Part shown: one piece after another, positions 6,948-14,958 of the stretch | Position numbering within the stretch: position 1 is the stretch's first letter | Layout of the letters: each line of letters starts with the position of its first letter | Assembly (NCBI GenBank): GCA_910589635.1 | Contig: CAJUTD010000006.1 | Coordinates: 1 to 22,125, forward strand | Length of the DNA stretch: 22,125 nt | Direction: 5' to 3' | Source: an uncultured Lachnospiraceae bacterium | GTDB taxonomy: Bacteria; Bacillota; Clostridia; Lachnospirales; Lachnospiraceae | Program-made: the position numbers and the translations under genes | Notes under the pieces: model-generated | What the model was told of the DNA's origin: nothing | The model's input: only the letters and a program-made list of their open reading frames with translations | The model's database searches: none

Positions 6948-7601
6948 TCACTCCACTTGAAATCCTGCGCCAGATAGAATCTCTTTCGCTTTTTGCATGT
7001 TCCGCTCACCTTGGATTTTCGCGCAGCCTCCGGTTGTTTTCGCTGATGCACTGTAAAGCCCTTCCATCTGGCTTTGGCCTATATAAATCCCGGACGACGG
7101 TTCTTCTACAATCCCGCCGATTTTAGCGCTCCGCTCCCTGCCATGCTCATCAGCCACCGTAAGCTGTAACTCCTGATATTTCTCTACCCACTCTGCAATA
7201 CGGCTTTTCCCAGGGCCGTTGCCATTGTTGTCTGTAAAGGCGGCAAATGCTTCCTGCCCAAAAAATAATATTGGGGTATTTGCCAGACTGATTTCCTCCT
7301 GCGCCGTTTTCCACTTCAAAGGATAGCCGCCGATGTCAATACCTGCCAGTGATGTCTCAAGCGCATACTCTTGCAGACGGATTTTCACATTGCAGGAGGA
7401 TATGGGAGAAAACCCGTACAATCCTTCTATTTTGCCAATCTCTTTTACAATCTCTTCTGAAAGCTCCGATTGTGACTGTAGGAATATTTCGTACGATCTC
7501 TGCTGCTGTATGCAGAAATCCCCTGCGCGCACCGCCAGTATAAGAAGCAGGCACCCCACAGCAATAAATACAATATCTTTATAAATATTACGCTTTTCCA
7601 T
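6948..7601 (-). CDS. Single-anchor extracytoplasmic protein resembling the MacB/FtsX periplasmic core
   Basis: This 217-aa protein has one N-terminal membrane anchor (about residues 9-29). The remainder is predicted to lie outside the cell. Its sequence pattern resembles the extracytoplasmic MacB_PCD-type region of FtsX-like permeases: a 'GLYGFSPISSCNVKIRL' type opening, 'AGIDIGGYPLKW', 'NTPILFFGQEAF', and a C-terminal 'AKEILSGAGFQVE'. The C-terminal permease helices are missing. The start at ATG 7601 has AGGAAGGG 6 nt upstream. It is the last gene of the six-gene cassette, 39 nt after the COG1361-like gene. The family resemblance is judged by eye and is moderate; the role is probably as a partner of the ABC transporter or its surface protein. 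Confidence 0.75.
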   Translation of the reverse strand: MEKRNIYKDIVFIAVGCLLLILAVRAGDFCIQQQRSYEIFLQSQSELSEEIVKEIGKIEGLYGFSPISSCNVKIRLQEYALETSLAGIDIGGYPLKWKTAQEEISLANTPILFFGQEAFAAFTDNNGNGPGKSRIAEWVEKYQELQLTVADEHGRERSAKIGGIVEEPSSGIYIGQSQMEGLYSASAKTTGGCAKIQGERNMQKAKEILSGAGFQVE

Positions 7602-7640
7602 GCATATCCCTTCCTGCTCAAAGCAATACATTCCTAAGTC

Positions 7641-9212
7641 TCAAGAGCGCATCCTCTGGTAATGCTTCATGCGCAGATAGAGCCAGATAATCACCAACAG
7701 TAAAGACAGAACGACAAAAAATACGATTGTAATCCACCATTGATTTGCCTTGGGCTTCTGTTCCTCAATCTCAAGTTTCACGGTCTCGGCCTCCCGGATC
7801 GTTGTGTGGATTTCCACTTTCTGCTCCGTCACCTCACCCTGTTCATTTTCATACGATAAGATTACAAAACCGGAAGTGTCCCCATACTTTTCCCCGCCTT
7901 CTTGCGAAACATTTCCCTGTGCGTCCATATCCAGCGTTCCTACAAATACCTTCTGCTCACCGTCCGCAGACGTTCCTCCCTCTATATTTCCCAGAAACAT
8001 CTCCTGCTGCGAGAACAATCCCTTTGCTTCCAGGCGAACCTTTACGTTGTAGATGACGGAAAGCCCGGTATTCTGCACTTGAAAATTCAAAAACTCCGTG
8101 TCTGACGCATAAACCTGTGCCGGGAAGGAGAGATTCATAAGCTGGGCATGTTGCGGCTGTCGAACAAGAAGACGCACTTCCTCCGTGGACGTGTAAGCAT
8201 TTCCCTTATCGTCTTCATATTCAATTTGGAACTGCACCTGTATGGGGTCGGCAGCGGCTTTCTTGGCAACGGTAAGATTCTGTGATAAATCCATAGATGC
8301 GTTTGCCGCCGTCTTTTCAAAATACCAAGCATTTTTCTCAAATACAATGTCCTTACTCTCACAAAGAAGCGTTACCTTTATATTCTTTACCGCACGCTTA
8401 CTGCTGCAATTTTGCACCGTTACATTCCACGGCGTGCTGCTTCCGGCTTCCAGTGCGGCAGCCCGCAAGCTGTTCGCATTAACCATCAGCCGCGGCTGGC
8501 TGCTGTTTTCTTCGGCAGAAGATTGGGCGTCCGGCATATCCTGCCCCACAGCTTGCCCATCCTCACCCCCTGGCAAGTCTCCGCCACCCGAGAACTGACT
8601 GGAGCCGTCGCCTGTCGGATCAAGACTATCGTCACCATTTCCCGGGTTGCCGAAACCTTCAGCTCCTGCCGACTCTAAGCCAGTTCCGCCATTTCCTGCA
8701 AGCGCAGCTCTTCCATCTGTGATTTCCACATAGACAGTAAATTGTTGGCGGAATGGAACGCCGCCTATTTTTCCTTCCGCCCACAAGTACAATGGGTACT
8801 GCCCGTTGACGCGGTCCTTTTTCAATTTGAGACGGCACTTATACAGATATACGCCTTCCTGGGACTGTTTGACTTGCTTGCGGTAATTTTTATAGTAGAA
8901 CGGACTGCCCTCTCTGTTTTCAAAATCAACGCCTACCGTAATCTCATTTCCCTCCAACTTATCTTCCGACACAAACGGTACCACCAGCGCCATCACATTT
9001 TTTTTGATGGAAGGCTCGTAACCCTTGGCAAAGGGAGCATCCATGCCCTCATATCTATGGCTGCTGTCTATCGCGATACTACCTCCATCCGCAGGACTGC
9101 CTGACTGCGCACAGTTGTCTATGGGGCAAGCAAGAAAGAGCACAATTGCCAGCAGAACCGACAGTATGGTGGGCAGTGAACGCCGAAATGAATCGTATAA
9201 AATATCTCTCAT
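7641..9212 (-). CDS. Two-anchor surface protein with COG1361/CARDB-like beta domains
   Basis: This 523-aa protein begins with a signal or anchor helix (about 11-29) and ends with a membrane helix (about 490-512, WWITIVFFVVLSLLLV) and a short basic tail. Between them are a first beta domain (about 65-170), a low-complexity Gly/Ser/Asp linker (about 172-235) and two repeats of the CARDB/COG1361 type. Indicators are NVTVQNCSSKRAVKNIKVTL and FQVQNTGLSVIYNVKVRL, the classic 'differences in bonding of N-terminal beta strands' pattern. The start overlaps the ATPase stop by ATGA, implying coupling. COG1361 proteins beside ABC transporters are known in Firmicutes and Archaea. The substrate is unknown. 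Confidence 0.85.
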   Translation of the reverse strand: MRDILYDSFRRSLPTILSVLLAIVLFLACPIDNCAQSGSPADGGSIAIDSSHRYEGMDAPFAKGYEPSIKKNVMALVVPFVSEDKLEGNEITVGVDFENREGSPFYYKNYRKQVKQSQEGVYLYKCRLKLKKDRVNGQYPLYLWAEGKIGGVPFRQQFTVYVEITDGRAALAGNGGTGLESAGAEGFGNPGNGDDSLDPTGDGSSQFSGGGDLPGGEDGQAVGQDMPDAQSSAEENSSQPRLMVNANSLRAAALEAGSSTPWNVTVQNCSSKRAVKNIKVTLLCESKDIVFEKNAWYFEKTAANASMDLSQNLTVAKKAAADPIQVQFQIEYEDDKGNAYTSTEEVRLLVRQPQHAQLMNLSFPAQVYASDTEFLNFQVQNTGLSVIYNVKVRLEAKGLFSQQEMFLGNIEGGTSADGEQKVFVGTLDMDAQGNVSQEGGEKYGDTSGFVILSYENEQGEVTEQKVEIHTTIREAETVKLEIEEQKPKANQWWITIVFFVVLSLLLVIIWLYLRMKHYQRMRS

Positions 9213-9844
9213 AGCTCTCGCATCCTCCCTCCATCCATTTCATAAACTTTGTCGCATAATATACGGATATCCTCGCTGTTGTGGCTGGCAAGAATAATCG
9301 TCTTGCCCTGTTTTTTCAAATCCAGCAGAAGAGCGCGAATGTCCGCCACGCCATGTTTATCCAGTCCATTAAACGGCTCATCCAAAATAAGGAATTCCGG
9401 GTCTTCCATGATGGCCTGCGCAATTCCCAGACGCTGACGCATACCGAGCGAATACTTAGACACAGCTTTTTTAAGTTTAGGGTCTAGCCCCGCCTTTCTA
9501 ATTGCAGCTTCGATTTCTTTGCGGGAAATTTTTCCTCGCAGCGCCGCCAGAATTTCTAAATTCCGCATCCCTGTCAGGTTCGTAAGAAATCCCGGCGTTT
9601 CTATAATCACACCGATATTTTCCGGAAAATCTATTTCCCTGCCAATCACTTTGCCGTTTACCCGGATCACTCCCTCCGTCACCGGCAAAAAGCCGCAGAT
9701 ACACTTCATCAGCACGGTTTTCCCGGAACCATTATTCCCGGAAAATCCATAGACCCTGCCTCGCTCCATAAATACATTAATATCATGCAGCACAATATCT
9801 TCCTTAAATTTTTTCGTCACACGCTCTATCTCAATATAAGGCAT
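9209..9844 (-). CDS. ABC transporter ATP-binding protein
   Basis: This is a short (211-aa) cytoplasmic ATPase subunit with every catalytic motif: Walker A GNNGSGKT (36-43), a Q-loop position occupied by E82 (VIIETPGF), the signature in YSLGMRQRLG (131-140), Walker B FLILDEP (151-157), and the switch histidine in LASHN (H188). Glutamate at the Q-loop is seen in exporters of the ABC-2/lantibiotic-immunity type. The ATG has AAAGGAAG a few nt upstream. It should pair with the two permeases encoded immediately upstream. Export or membrane-complex remodelling is more likely than uptake, because no soluble binding protein of importer type is present. Confidence 0.95.
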   Translation of the reverse strand: MPYIEIERVTKKFKEDIVLHDINVFMERGRVYGFSGNNGSGKTVLMKCICGFLPVTEGVIRVNGKVIGREIDFPENIGVIIETPGFLTNLTGMRNLEILAALRGKISRKEIEAAIRKAGLDPKLKKAVSKYSLGMRQRLGIAQAIMEDPEFLILDEPFNGLDKHGVADIRALLLDLKKQGKTIILASHNSEDIRILCDKVYEMDGGRMREL

Positions 9845-9888
9845 TGTCGACTTCCTTTCTTCCTGGTTATTGCATAACAGCTATTGCG

Positions 9889-9972
9889 GCGATTTATAAT
9901 TCTAACATGGTAAATTTAGATTTTTCTCAGGCGATTTATAATACTAACATGGTAAATTTAGATTTCTCTCAG
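9889..9972. repeat. Two tandem 42-bp copies over the end of a permease gene
   Basis: Units 9889-9930 and 9931-9972 match at 40 of 42 positions. The second unit covers the last four codons and stop of the permease gene plus 27 bp downstream; the first lies wholly in the 113-bp gap before the ATPase gene. A third unit begins with only GCG. The pattern suggests a recent tandem duplication of the gene's 3' end. No convincing promoter or terminator was found in it. Confidence 0.9.
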
Positions 9973-10674
9973 GCGGTTATACAACAACAGCCCGTGACAG
10001 AGTAGCACGGCAGCGGAAAAAAAAGCAAAAAACACCCAAATTCCCAGGCTATCCACGCCCCAATCCTGCTCACATTTGAGCCACTCCGCCGGATACATGG
10101 CATACATATCCGTGAAATAGCGTTCTTTGAGGATAACGAGCATATAATAGCAGACAAACGGCAGACCGTACGCCATATAATAATTGCGAAATAGAGCTGC
10201 AAAGATTCCTGATATTTGCGCTAGAATACCGCCTGTGAGGGAAATGCGCAAAAGAAAACGGCAAGATTTCCAAATTTCTTCCCATGGCGCTTCCCCCTGA
10301 AGTTCCACGGGGTAAATCAGCAGAAAACTAAACAGCAGCGCGACACCTCCAGCCAGAAAAAATGGCAGGAAACCGCTGGCATAAATTTGCAATATTTTTC
10401 TCCTGATATATTCCATAAGGCTAATTCTGGTGATGTACAGGCGCAAAAATCCAGAGGATGATTCTTTCACATATACGGCACCCATCGGCAGTACAGCCGC
10501 AATCGGCAGCAAGAATAGAACAATCTGAGAATCGAGCGCGGTATTGTACATCTTGACAAAGCTCCCCGTTCCCAAAGGGAGTTTTATCTCATAGAAGGGG
10601 AACGCGGCAAGGAGCGCAGCAAAGCAAATCATTGTTGAAATCCATAGAGCTTTTTCCTTTAATAATTCTTTCAT
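9958..10674 (-). CDS. ABC-2-type permease subunit (second)
   Basis: This 238-aa integral membrane protein has about six helices: one near the N-terminus (about 9-26), one after a short loop (PIAAVLPMGAVYV), paired helices in the middle, and a final one ending in LLYNRLREI. The loop VYVKESSSGFLRLYITRISLMEYI carries the S-G-FLRL-I-TRIS pattern seen after the second helix in ABC-2-type exporters. ATG 10674 has AAGG 8 nt upstream. The upstream permease ends 10 nt before, and the ATPase follows after the 42-bp repeats. Codons further upstream in the frame lack a ribosome site and run into the upstream gene. Confidence 0.85.
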   Translation of the reverse strand: MKELLKEKALWISTMICFAALLAAFPFYEIKLPLGTGSFVKMYNTALDSQIVLFLLPIAAVLPMGAVYVKESSSGFLRLYITRISLMEYIRRKILQIYASGFLPFFLAGGVALLFSFLLIYPVELQGEAPWEEIWKSCRFLLRISLTGGILAQISGIFAALFRNYYMAYGLPFVCYYMLVILKERYFTDMYAMYPAEWLKCEQDWGVDSLGIWVFFAFFSAAVLLCHGLLLYNRLREI

Positions 10675-10684
10675 GATTATAACC

Positions 10685-11584
10685 TTACATCTCCCCCGTA
10701 AATGAATTGAAATTATACCGTTTGAGCATGCGAAAAGAAAACAACGACATAACAAGCAGCAGCAGTAAAAACAACGCGCAGGACTGCCCGATTGTCGGCA
10801 AGGCGTCATATCCAAAATCATGCATTCCATAGGTGGCATGATTTAGAGGGCTTATCCAGCCGGTAATCCTGCGCATCTGAAACATCTCATATTCTTCTTT
10901 ATGCAATATCTTTGCCAGCGTTTCGGGATCCAGTAAGAAGCCAAACAGGCTATAACAAAGCCCAGCTGCAATACCTGCCTTCTTGCCTATGCGCATCTGA
11001 AAATACAACATAAGGAAACTCAGCGTCAACGCATAGCAGATAAGCAGCAGAACCATTTGCAGGCTGCACTCCACCGGCGTCGTGCTCTCCATGACTTTGA
11101 CCGTGGAGGGCACAGAAAACTTATCTCCCATGGAAGAATAGGCGAACAGAGCAGCCGTCTTGCTCCAGATATTTCCCACATACGTCTTCTGCATGCACAA
11201 CAGGCTGGTAACCGACAGCATATACAGAATATAACCGGCTGTTACCAGAAAAATATAGAAAAACTGTGCCAAAAGCCAGCAGGCTTTGCGTGTGCGCAGC
11301 AGCATATACGGTGTAAAAGGCGTCAGCTTGGGCAAATCAATAAACAGCAGAATCAACAGCAGCGACGACAAGAGTATAGAAGTCGCATCTCCGAACGTCC
11401 AAATAAACGGTTCCAAGGCCTGCATCGGGGCGTCATAGTAATCCGCCACCATCAAGGCTCGGTCGCTGAGGAAAAAGCAGAGAATGAGGGCAAAGAGAAA
11501 CGTGAGGATGATTCTGGAATTTTTATAGAATCCCAGGAAGTTCCAGCGCACAGATGAAACTGTTTGTTTGACAAATTTTATCAT
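10685..11584 (-). CDS. ABC-2-type permease subunit (first)
   Basis: This 299-aa membrane protein has about six hydrophobic helices, with a first helix RIILTFLFALILCFFLSD. A large extracytoplasmic segment follows the first helix (YYDAPMQALEPFIWTFGDATS). ATG 11584 is chosen because AGGAGG lies 11 nt upstream and the protein then begins with a short basic stretch before the first helix. ATG 11614, with AAGGG 5 nt upstream, is the main alternative and would add ten residues. It lies 58 nt after the lipoprotein gene and 10 nt before the second permease. The substrate cannot be read from the sequence. Confidence 0.82.
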   Translation of the reverse strand: MIKFVKQTVSSVRWNFLGFYKNSRIILTFLFALILCFFLSDRALMVADYYDAPMQALEPFIWTFGDATSILLSSLLLILLFIDLPKLTPFTPYMLLRTRKACWLLAQFFYIFLVTAGYILYMLSVTSLLCMQKTYVGNIWSKTAALFAYSSMGDKFSVPSTVKVMESTTPVECSLQMVLLLICYALTLSFLMLYFQMRIGKKAGIAAGLCYSLFGFLLDPETLAKILHKEEYEMFQMRRITGWISPLNHATYGMHDFGYDALPTIGQSCALFLLLLLVMSLFSFRMLKRYNFNSFTGEM

Positions 11585-11642
11585 CTTCCTCACATCCTCC
11601 TGCGTCCTCAACATTCCTGCCCTTCGCATAAAAAATTTAACA

Positions 11643-13145
11643 TTAGTAGCCCAGCCCACGGTCAATCACCGTTCCATCAATGGCATTGATGGTCATAAAA
11701 CTTTGGTTGGAATACTCGCCATTATTTTTCATAGTATAGTCGTCATTCACAGCGTCAAAACCGCCAATGAAATCCCACACCGGCACTAACAGTCCGGTAT
11801 CGTTGTCTGCCGCCGGGTCATAAATCCTGCAAAGCCCCAGCACAATTTTCTTAATGTGGTACGTCCTGCTGCTCTCGTATTTCGTGATATCCGCATTTGA
11901 CACCTCCATCATCTGCTCATAAATTTTGATAATGCTGTCAAAATCCATTAATTTTACGTTTTCGGTCTGCACCTCTCCTATCTCATAAGGATTATAAATC
12001 TCCACGTTCTGAACGCCGTCACCTCCAACGATAATATCGCACCGCTCATAACTCCAGGGAACCAGCGTGCTGTCCATATCCTCCAGCCCTCCGCCATAGT
12101 CATCCGTATAAGTAACCGGTACGCCGTCCAGCTTCCTTGTAAAGTGAAACAGATATCCGGCATCTAAAATATTATCTCTATTCACACCATTCTCTCCATG
12201 GTGGAATACGGCATAATCCCAATTGTAGACTTCCAGGCCCCAGCCTAGCTTCTCCACCTTTTCCTCGGCAATTTCCTGCGCATCTTCCAGGGAGATATCC
12301 AGCATCCCCTTTACTTCCTCCTCTGTCAGCCTGTTTTCACCGTTATCCTCTGAACCCAATAAAAATGCTGTTTCTATCCAATCTGAAAACTCCTGCGGAT
12401 CAATCGTATCCTTCTGTGCTCCCTTAGTAATGCTAAATACGATATCTGGCTTCAACCCGTATTGAATATCATAGTCATATATCCCCTGTTCCGTTTCCGC
12501 CACGCCACAGAATGAGTCCTCATCCACTACCTTCGTCCGTTCCTCTCCCTTTCCGTTCCAGTATTCCACGCCAAAAGACGGTTTTACTTCTTCTTTCGTA
12601 ATCTCGTCGGGAGCCTCTTGCATTTGCTGCTCATTGCGGGCAATCTCTTCATCAATATTAAATTGCGGCTGTCCGTTTTCATCTTCTCCAAAATCATACG
12701 GATCAAGATTGCCCTCGGACTTATATTTTTTTAATCTGTTTATATGTTCCTGGTAATCCTCCTTCGTCCACTGCTCGTATGAGGGGGCGCTATAGAACGT
12801 TGCCCCTTCAAAAAATGCGTTCGTCACCGTATCAATCATTTCCTGATTGACTTCCCTGGCGGACACGGCATAAGTGTTGATCTTATCCGCCTCCGGCAGA
12901 ATAACGTTTGCATCTGTGTCTATCACAAGGCCTCCTCCCTCGTAAGAAGCATGATTCTTATAATGTTCCGGCGCACCCAATATTTCCCGCAAGGAACCGC
13001 CTGCACTTTCATCTGCGCTCTCGTACGATTTAATGGCGTCGGCGCCTTTTTGTTTGACTATCGAATCCTTCGGCGTTTCCTGGCATCCGGTAAGCATCGC
13101 CAGACATAAACCTGCTGCAATTAAGGAACTATATTTTTTCTTCAT
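11643..13145 (-). CDS. DUF6034-like lipoprotein
   Basis: This is a 500-aa lipoprotein. A basic N-terminus and hydrophobic core lead to the lipobox LTGC, so C21 is the predicted lipidated residue. The mature part is acidic with no further membrane helices. It includes a repeat-like helix-strand segment, LDISLEDAQEIAEEKVEKLG, and a C-terminal strand, FMTINAIDGTVIDRGLGY, both reminiscent of PepSY-like folds. The overall pattern fits the DUF6034 lipoproteins of Clostridia, a by-eye assignment of medium certainty. AGGAGG lies 6 nt before the ATG. It is the first gene of the six-gene ABC cassette and follows a promoter carrying direct repeats like those before the response regulator gene. Confidence 0.82.
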   Translation of the reverse strand: MKKKYSSLIAAGLCLAMLTGCQETPKDSIVKQKGADAIKSYESADESAGGSLREILGAPEHYKNHASYEGGGLVIDTDANVILPEADKINTYAVSAREVNQEMIDTVTNAFFEGATFYSAPSYEQWTKEDYQEHINRLKKYKSEGNLDPYDFGEDENGQPQFNIDEEIARNEQQMQEAPDEITKEEVKPSFGVEYWNGKGEERTKVVDEDSFCGVAETEQGIYDYDIQYGLKPDIVFSITKGAQKDTIDPQEFSDWIETAFLLGSEDNGENRLTEEEVKGMLDISLEDAQEIAEEKVEKLGWGLEVYNWDYAVFHHGENGVNRDNILDAGYLFHFTRKLDGVPVTYTDDYGGGLEDMDSTLVPWSYERCDIIVGGDGVQNVEIYNPYEIGEVQTENVKLMDFDSIIKIYEQMMEVSNADITKYESSRTYHIKKIVLGLCRIYDPAADNDTGLLVPVWDFIGGFDAVNDDYTMKNNGEYSNQSFMTINAIDGTVIDRGLGY

Positions 13146-13219
13146 TACTGACCTCCTGAAATTTGACCTCTGGGGGCTGTCGCACGAAATACGCTATAAA
13201 GGTTTTATTTGTTCCAAAG

Positions 13220-13244
13220 GTTTCCATAGCGAAGCAATGGAAAC
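13220..13244 (-). other. Leader hairpin upstream of the lipoprotein gene
   Basis: On the minus strand GTTTCCAT and ATGGAAAC form a perfect 8-bp stem, with a further GC/GC pairing inside a one-base bulge on each side. It lies in the predicted 5' leader of the ABC cassette, about 75 nt before the start codon. No U-tract follows immediately, so it is not a plain terminator. A role in mRNA stability or regulation is possible. Confidence 0.4.
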
Positions 13245-13290
13245 AACATGCATAAAAATATATCTTAATGCGACAACTCCTTATGGAAAT

Positions 13291-13344
13291 ATCATAGCAG
13301 GTTTTTTTCGGCAAATATTCATTCACCTGTAAAGGATTGGTAAA
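13291..13344 (-). promoter_or_regulatory. Activator-type promoter of the ABC/lipoprotein cassette
   Basis: The minus strand carries direct repeats TTTACC (13344-13339) and TTTACA (13333-13328), offset by 11 bp. After 31 nt comes an extended -10, TGC-TATGAT (-10 at 13291-13296). No good -35 box is present, as expected of a promoter that needs an activator. The repeat and its 31-nt distance to the -10 match those before the response regulator gene. Confidence 0.6.
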
Positions 13345-13382
13345 GAAAACAATGCCCCCAAGCCAAAAACGGCCTAGGGGCA
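13341..13382 (-). terminator. Rho-independent terminator after the Big2-domain protein gene
   Basis: On the minus strand TGCCCC with an extension to AGGCC (13382-13371) pairs with GGCTTGGGGGCA (13364-13353), followed by TTGTTTTCTTT. It sits about 20 nt after the stop codon of the 13405 gene and insulates it from the ABC cassette downstream. Confidence 0.85.
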
Positions 13383-13404
13383 AACTCACTTTCTCTATGT
13401 ATGA

Positions 13405-14823
13405 TTAATTATAAGATAGGAACCCTATATCTTTTAAATGTAACCCTGTGTCCCTCAACAGTAAATACTCCCATCCTGCAAATGCTGATTTCAACGACGC
13501 GTTCGCTGATTTCTGAATTGACGCATCTGTCAAGCCTTCCGTTGACATCACCACGTTGAAGCGAACTGTCTGGTCCAAATTGTAAGTTGCTATATTGATA
13601 TCAGCGACCGCTTCGAGTCCCACACCCGCACTTTCCACAATCGTGATATTTTCAACAGAAGCTGTACCATCATGGTTGATATTCAAATACATTCTCAGGG
13701 AATTCTGTATGCCATCAATGTCCAACGTATGAACAAACTTAAAACCATTGTTTGCAGAATCGTATACAATTCCATAAGATACGCCGTCTTCTGTTGATGT
13801 ATAACTGATAAAACGCTCTCCAGAACTGTTTAACTTTCCATTTTTCTGAATATAGTTTTTCAGGGCGTTCAGATTGTCTTTTGCGGACACGGTTGGCAGG
13901 GAATCAACTTCAGCAACATACACCTGTGTACTCATTCCTGTAGGCAACACCACCTGATACCCCAATCTTCCCGTTGATACGCTACCAAGCCCTACCTGGG
14001 AATTGGGAATCTCAATACAACATAACAGGCACTTTTCACCACTGTATTCATATGTCCAATAATCGAAATCCGCTTTACTAAATACAATGTCTTTGCGATA
14101 AACCTGCTCGTCGGCATCATTATAAATTACAACCCGCAAAGTTCCAGATGAAGATACGCGTGTCACGCCATCCGACAAGATTAAGGAGAAAAAGACACGG
14201 TGCGACTGGCTTTCCTCATCATAATCTACATCCCTGTCACCGATATATTTAATTACACTTTGGCTTGTCGCTGCCTTCTTCACTGTTACCCGGCAAGTCA
14301 GCTTCTTCTTGCCAATTTTCGCCGTAATCGTAGCTGACCCCTTTTTGACGCCTTTTACAACCCCCTTACTGGTGACCGTGGCAATCTGTCTGTTAGAAGA
14401 TTTCCAAGATACTTTTTGCTTGGTATTCTTTACTTTCAGTGTCAACTTGGAACCTGCATTGATAGACGCCGTTTTTTTACTAATCGACGGCGTCTCAACC
14501 GTCACCCGGCATACATATTTTTTATTACCTACTTTGGCGATAATGTTCGCCTTTCCTTTTTTTATTCCCTTTACCACACCTTTAGAACTCACCGTAGCAA
14601 TCTTGCGGCTTGATGTTGACCATTTAGCCTTCTTTGAAGTTCCAGAAAGGGATAACTTCACAGTATCTCCCTTGCAGACATACGCGGTTTTCTTGTTGAG
14701 CTTTACCTTCTTTGCCGCTTCCACAGTCATCCCCAATGGTTTGTCCGATATAACGCTGGGCATTACCAACATCAGCGACATACATAAGACCAGTGCCGTA
14801 CAAAACTTCCTCACCACTTTCAT
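13405..14823 (-). CDS. Secreted protein with two Big2 Ig-like domains
   Basis: This 472-aa protein has a signal peptide (basic start MKVVRKF, hydrophobic core to about residue 22, and an Ala-rich EAA site near 35). Two bacterial Ig-like group 2 domains follow, at about 38-110 and 111-183. Each has the hallmark pattern W-S/K-SSxRxIATV(S/T)SKGVVKGxKKGxAxIxAKxG. The remaining ~290 residues are mostly beta and unassigned, with a Cys pair (LLCCIEI). No LPXTG or C-terminal anchor is visible, so it is secreted or held at the surface by other contacts. The ATG has AGGAGG about 9 nt upstream. It follows the two-component genes but probably has its own promoter (TATACT near 14860) and ends at a strong terminator. 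Confidence 0.88.
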   Translation of the reverse strand: MKVVRKFCTALVLCMSLMLVMPSVISDKPLGMTVEAAKKVKLNKKTAYVCKGDTVKLSLSGTSKKAKWSTSSRKIATVSSKGVVKGIKKGKANIIAKVGNKKYVCRVTVETPSISKKTASINAGSKLTLKVKNTKQKVSWKSSNRQIATVTSKGVVKGVKKGSATITAKIGKKKLTCRVTVKKAATSQSVIKYIGDRDVDYDEESQSHRVFFSLILSDGVTRVSSSGTLRVVIYNDADEQVYRKDIVFSKADFDYWTYEYSGEKCLLCCIEIPNSQVGLGSVSTGRLGYQVVLPTGMSTQVYVAEVDSLPTVSAKDNLNALKNYIQKNGKLNSSGERFISYTSTEDGVSYGIVYDSANNGFKFVHTLDIDGIQNSLRMYLNINHDGTASVENITIVESAGVGLEAVADINIATYNLDQTVRFNVVMSTEGLTDASIQKSANASLKSAFAGWEYLLLRDTGLHLKDIGFLSYN

Positions 14824-14878
14824 AAAATTTCTCCTCCTATTCCTATTCTCATACTACAAATAAAGTATATAGGAAAAA

Positions 14879-14938
14879 ACAGTAAATGGAAACAGAATAT
14901 CTCATATTTTTTTAAAATACTCGATTCTCATTTACTGT
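14879..14938 (-). terminator. Possible terminator after the sensor kinase gene
   Basis: Perfect 10-bp arms ACAGTAAATG and CATTTACTGT (plus-strand 14879-14888 and 14929-14938) enclose a 40-bp AT-rich loop that can fold further. On the minus strand the second arm is followed by six T residues. The stem is AT-rich and the loop is long, so termination is uncertain; it could instead be a regulatory site for the gene at 13405-14823. Confidence 0.35.
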
Positions 14939-14958
14939 CCGCTAATTATCTTTCCAAT

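Noticed and set aside
9889..9972. Possible iteron or operator array
   Set aside because: Only two copies exist and one covers the end of a coding gene, so a slippage duplication explains it better.
11057..11557. 166-codon plus-strand open frame rich in Gln and Arg
   Set aside because: It is antisense to the first ABC permease, whose membrane helices explain the sequence; the Gln/Arg bias is the mirror of Leu/Ala codons.
13129..13389. 86-codon minus-strand open frame upstream of the lipoprotein gene
   Set aside because: It covers a strong terminator, the repeat-containing promoter and the lipoprotein ribosome site, and has no ribosome site of its own.
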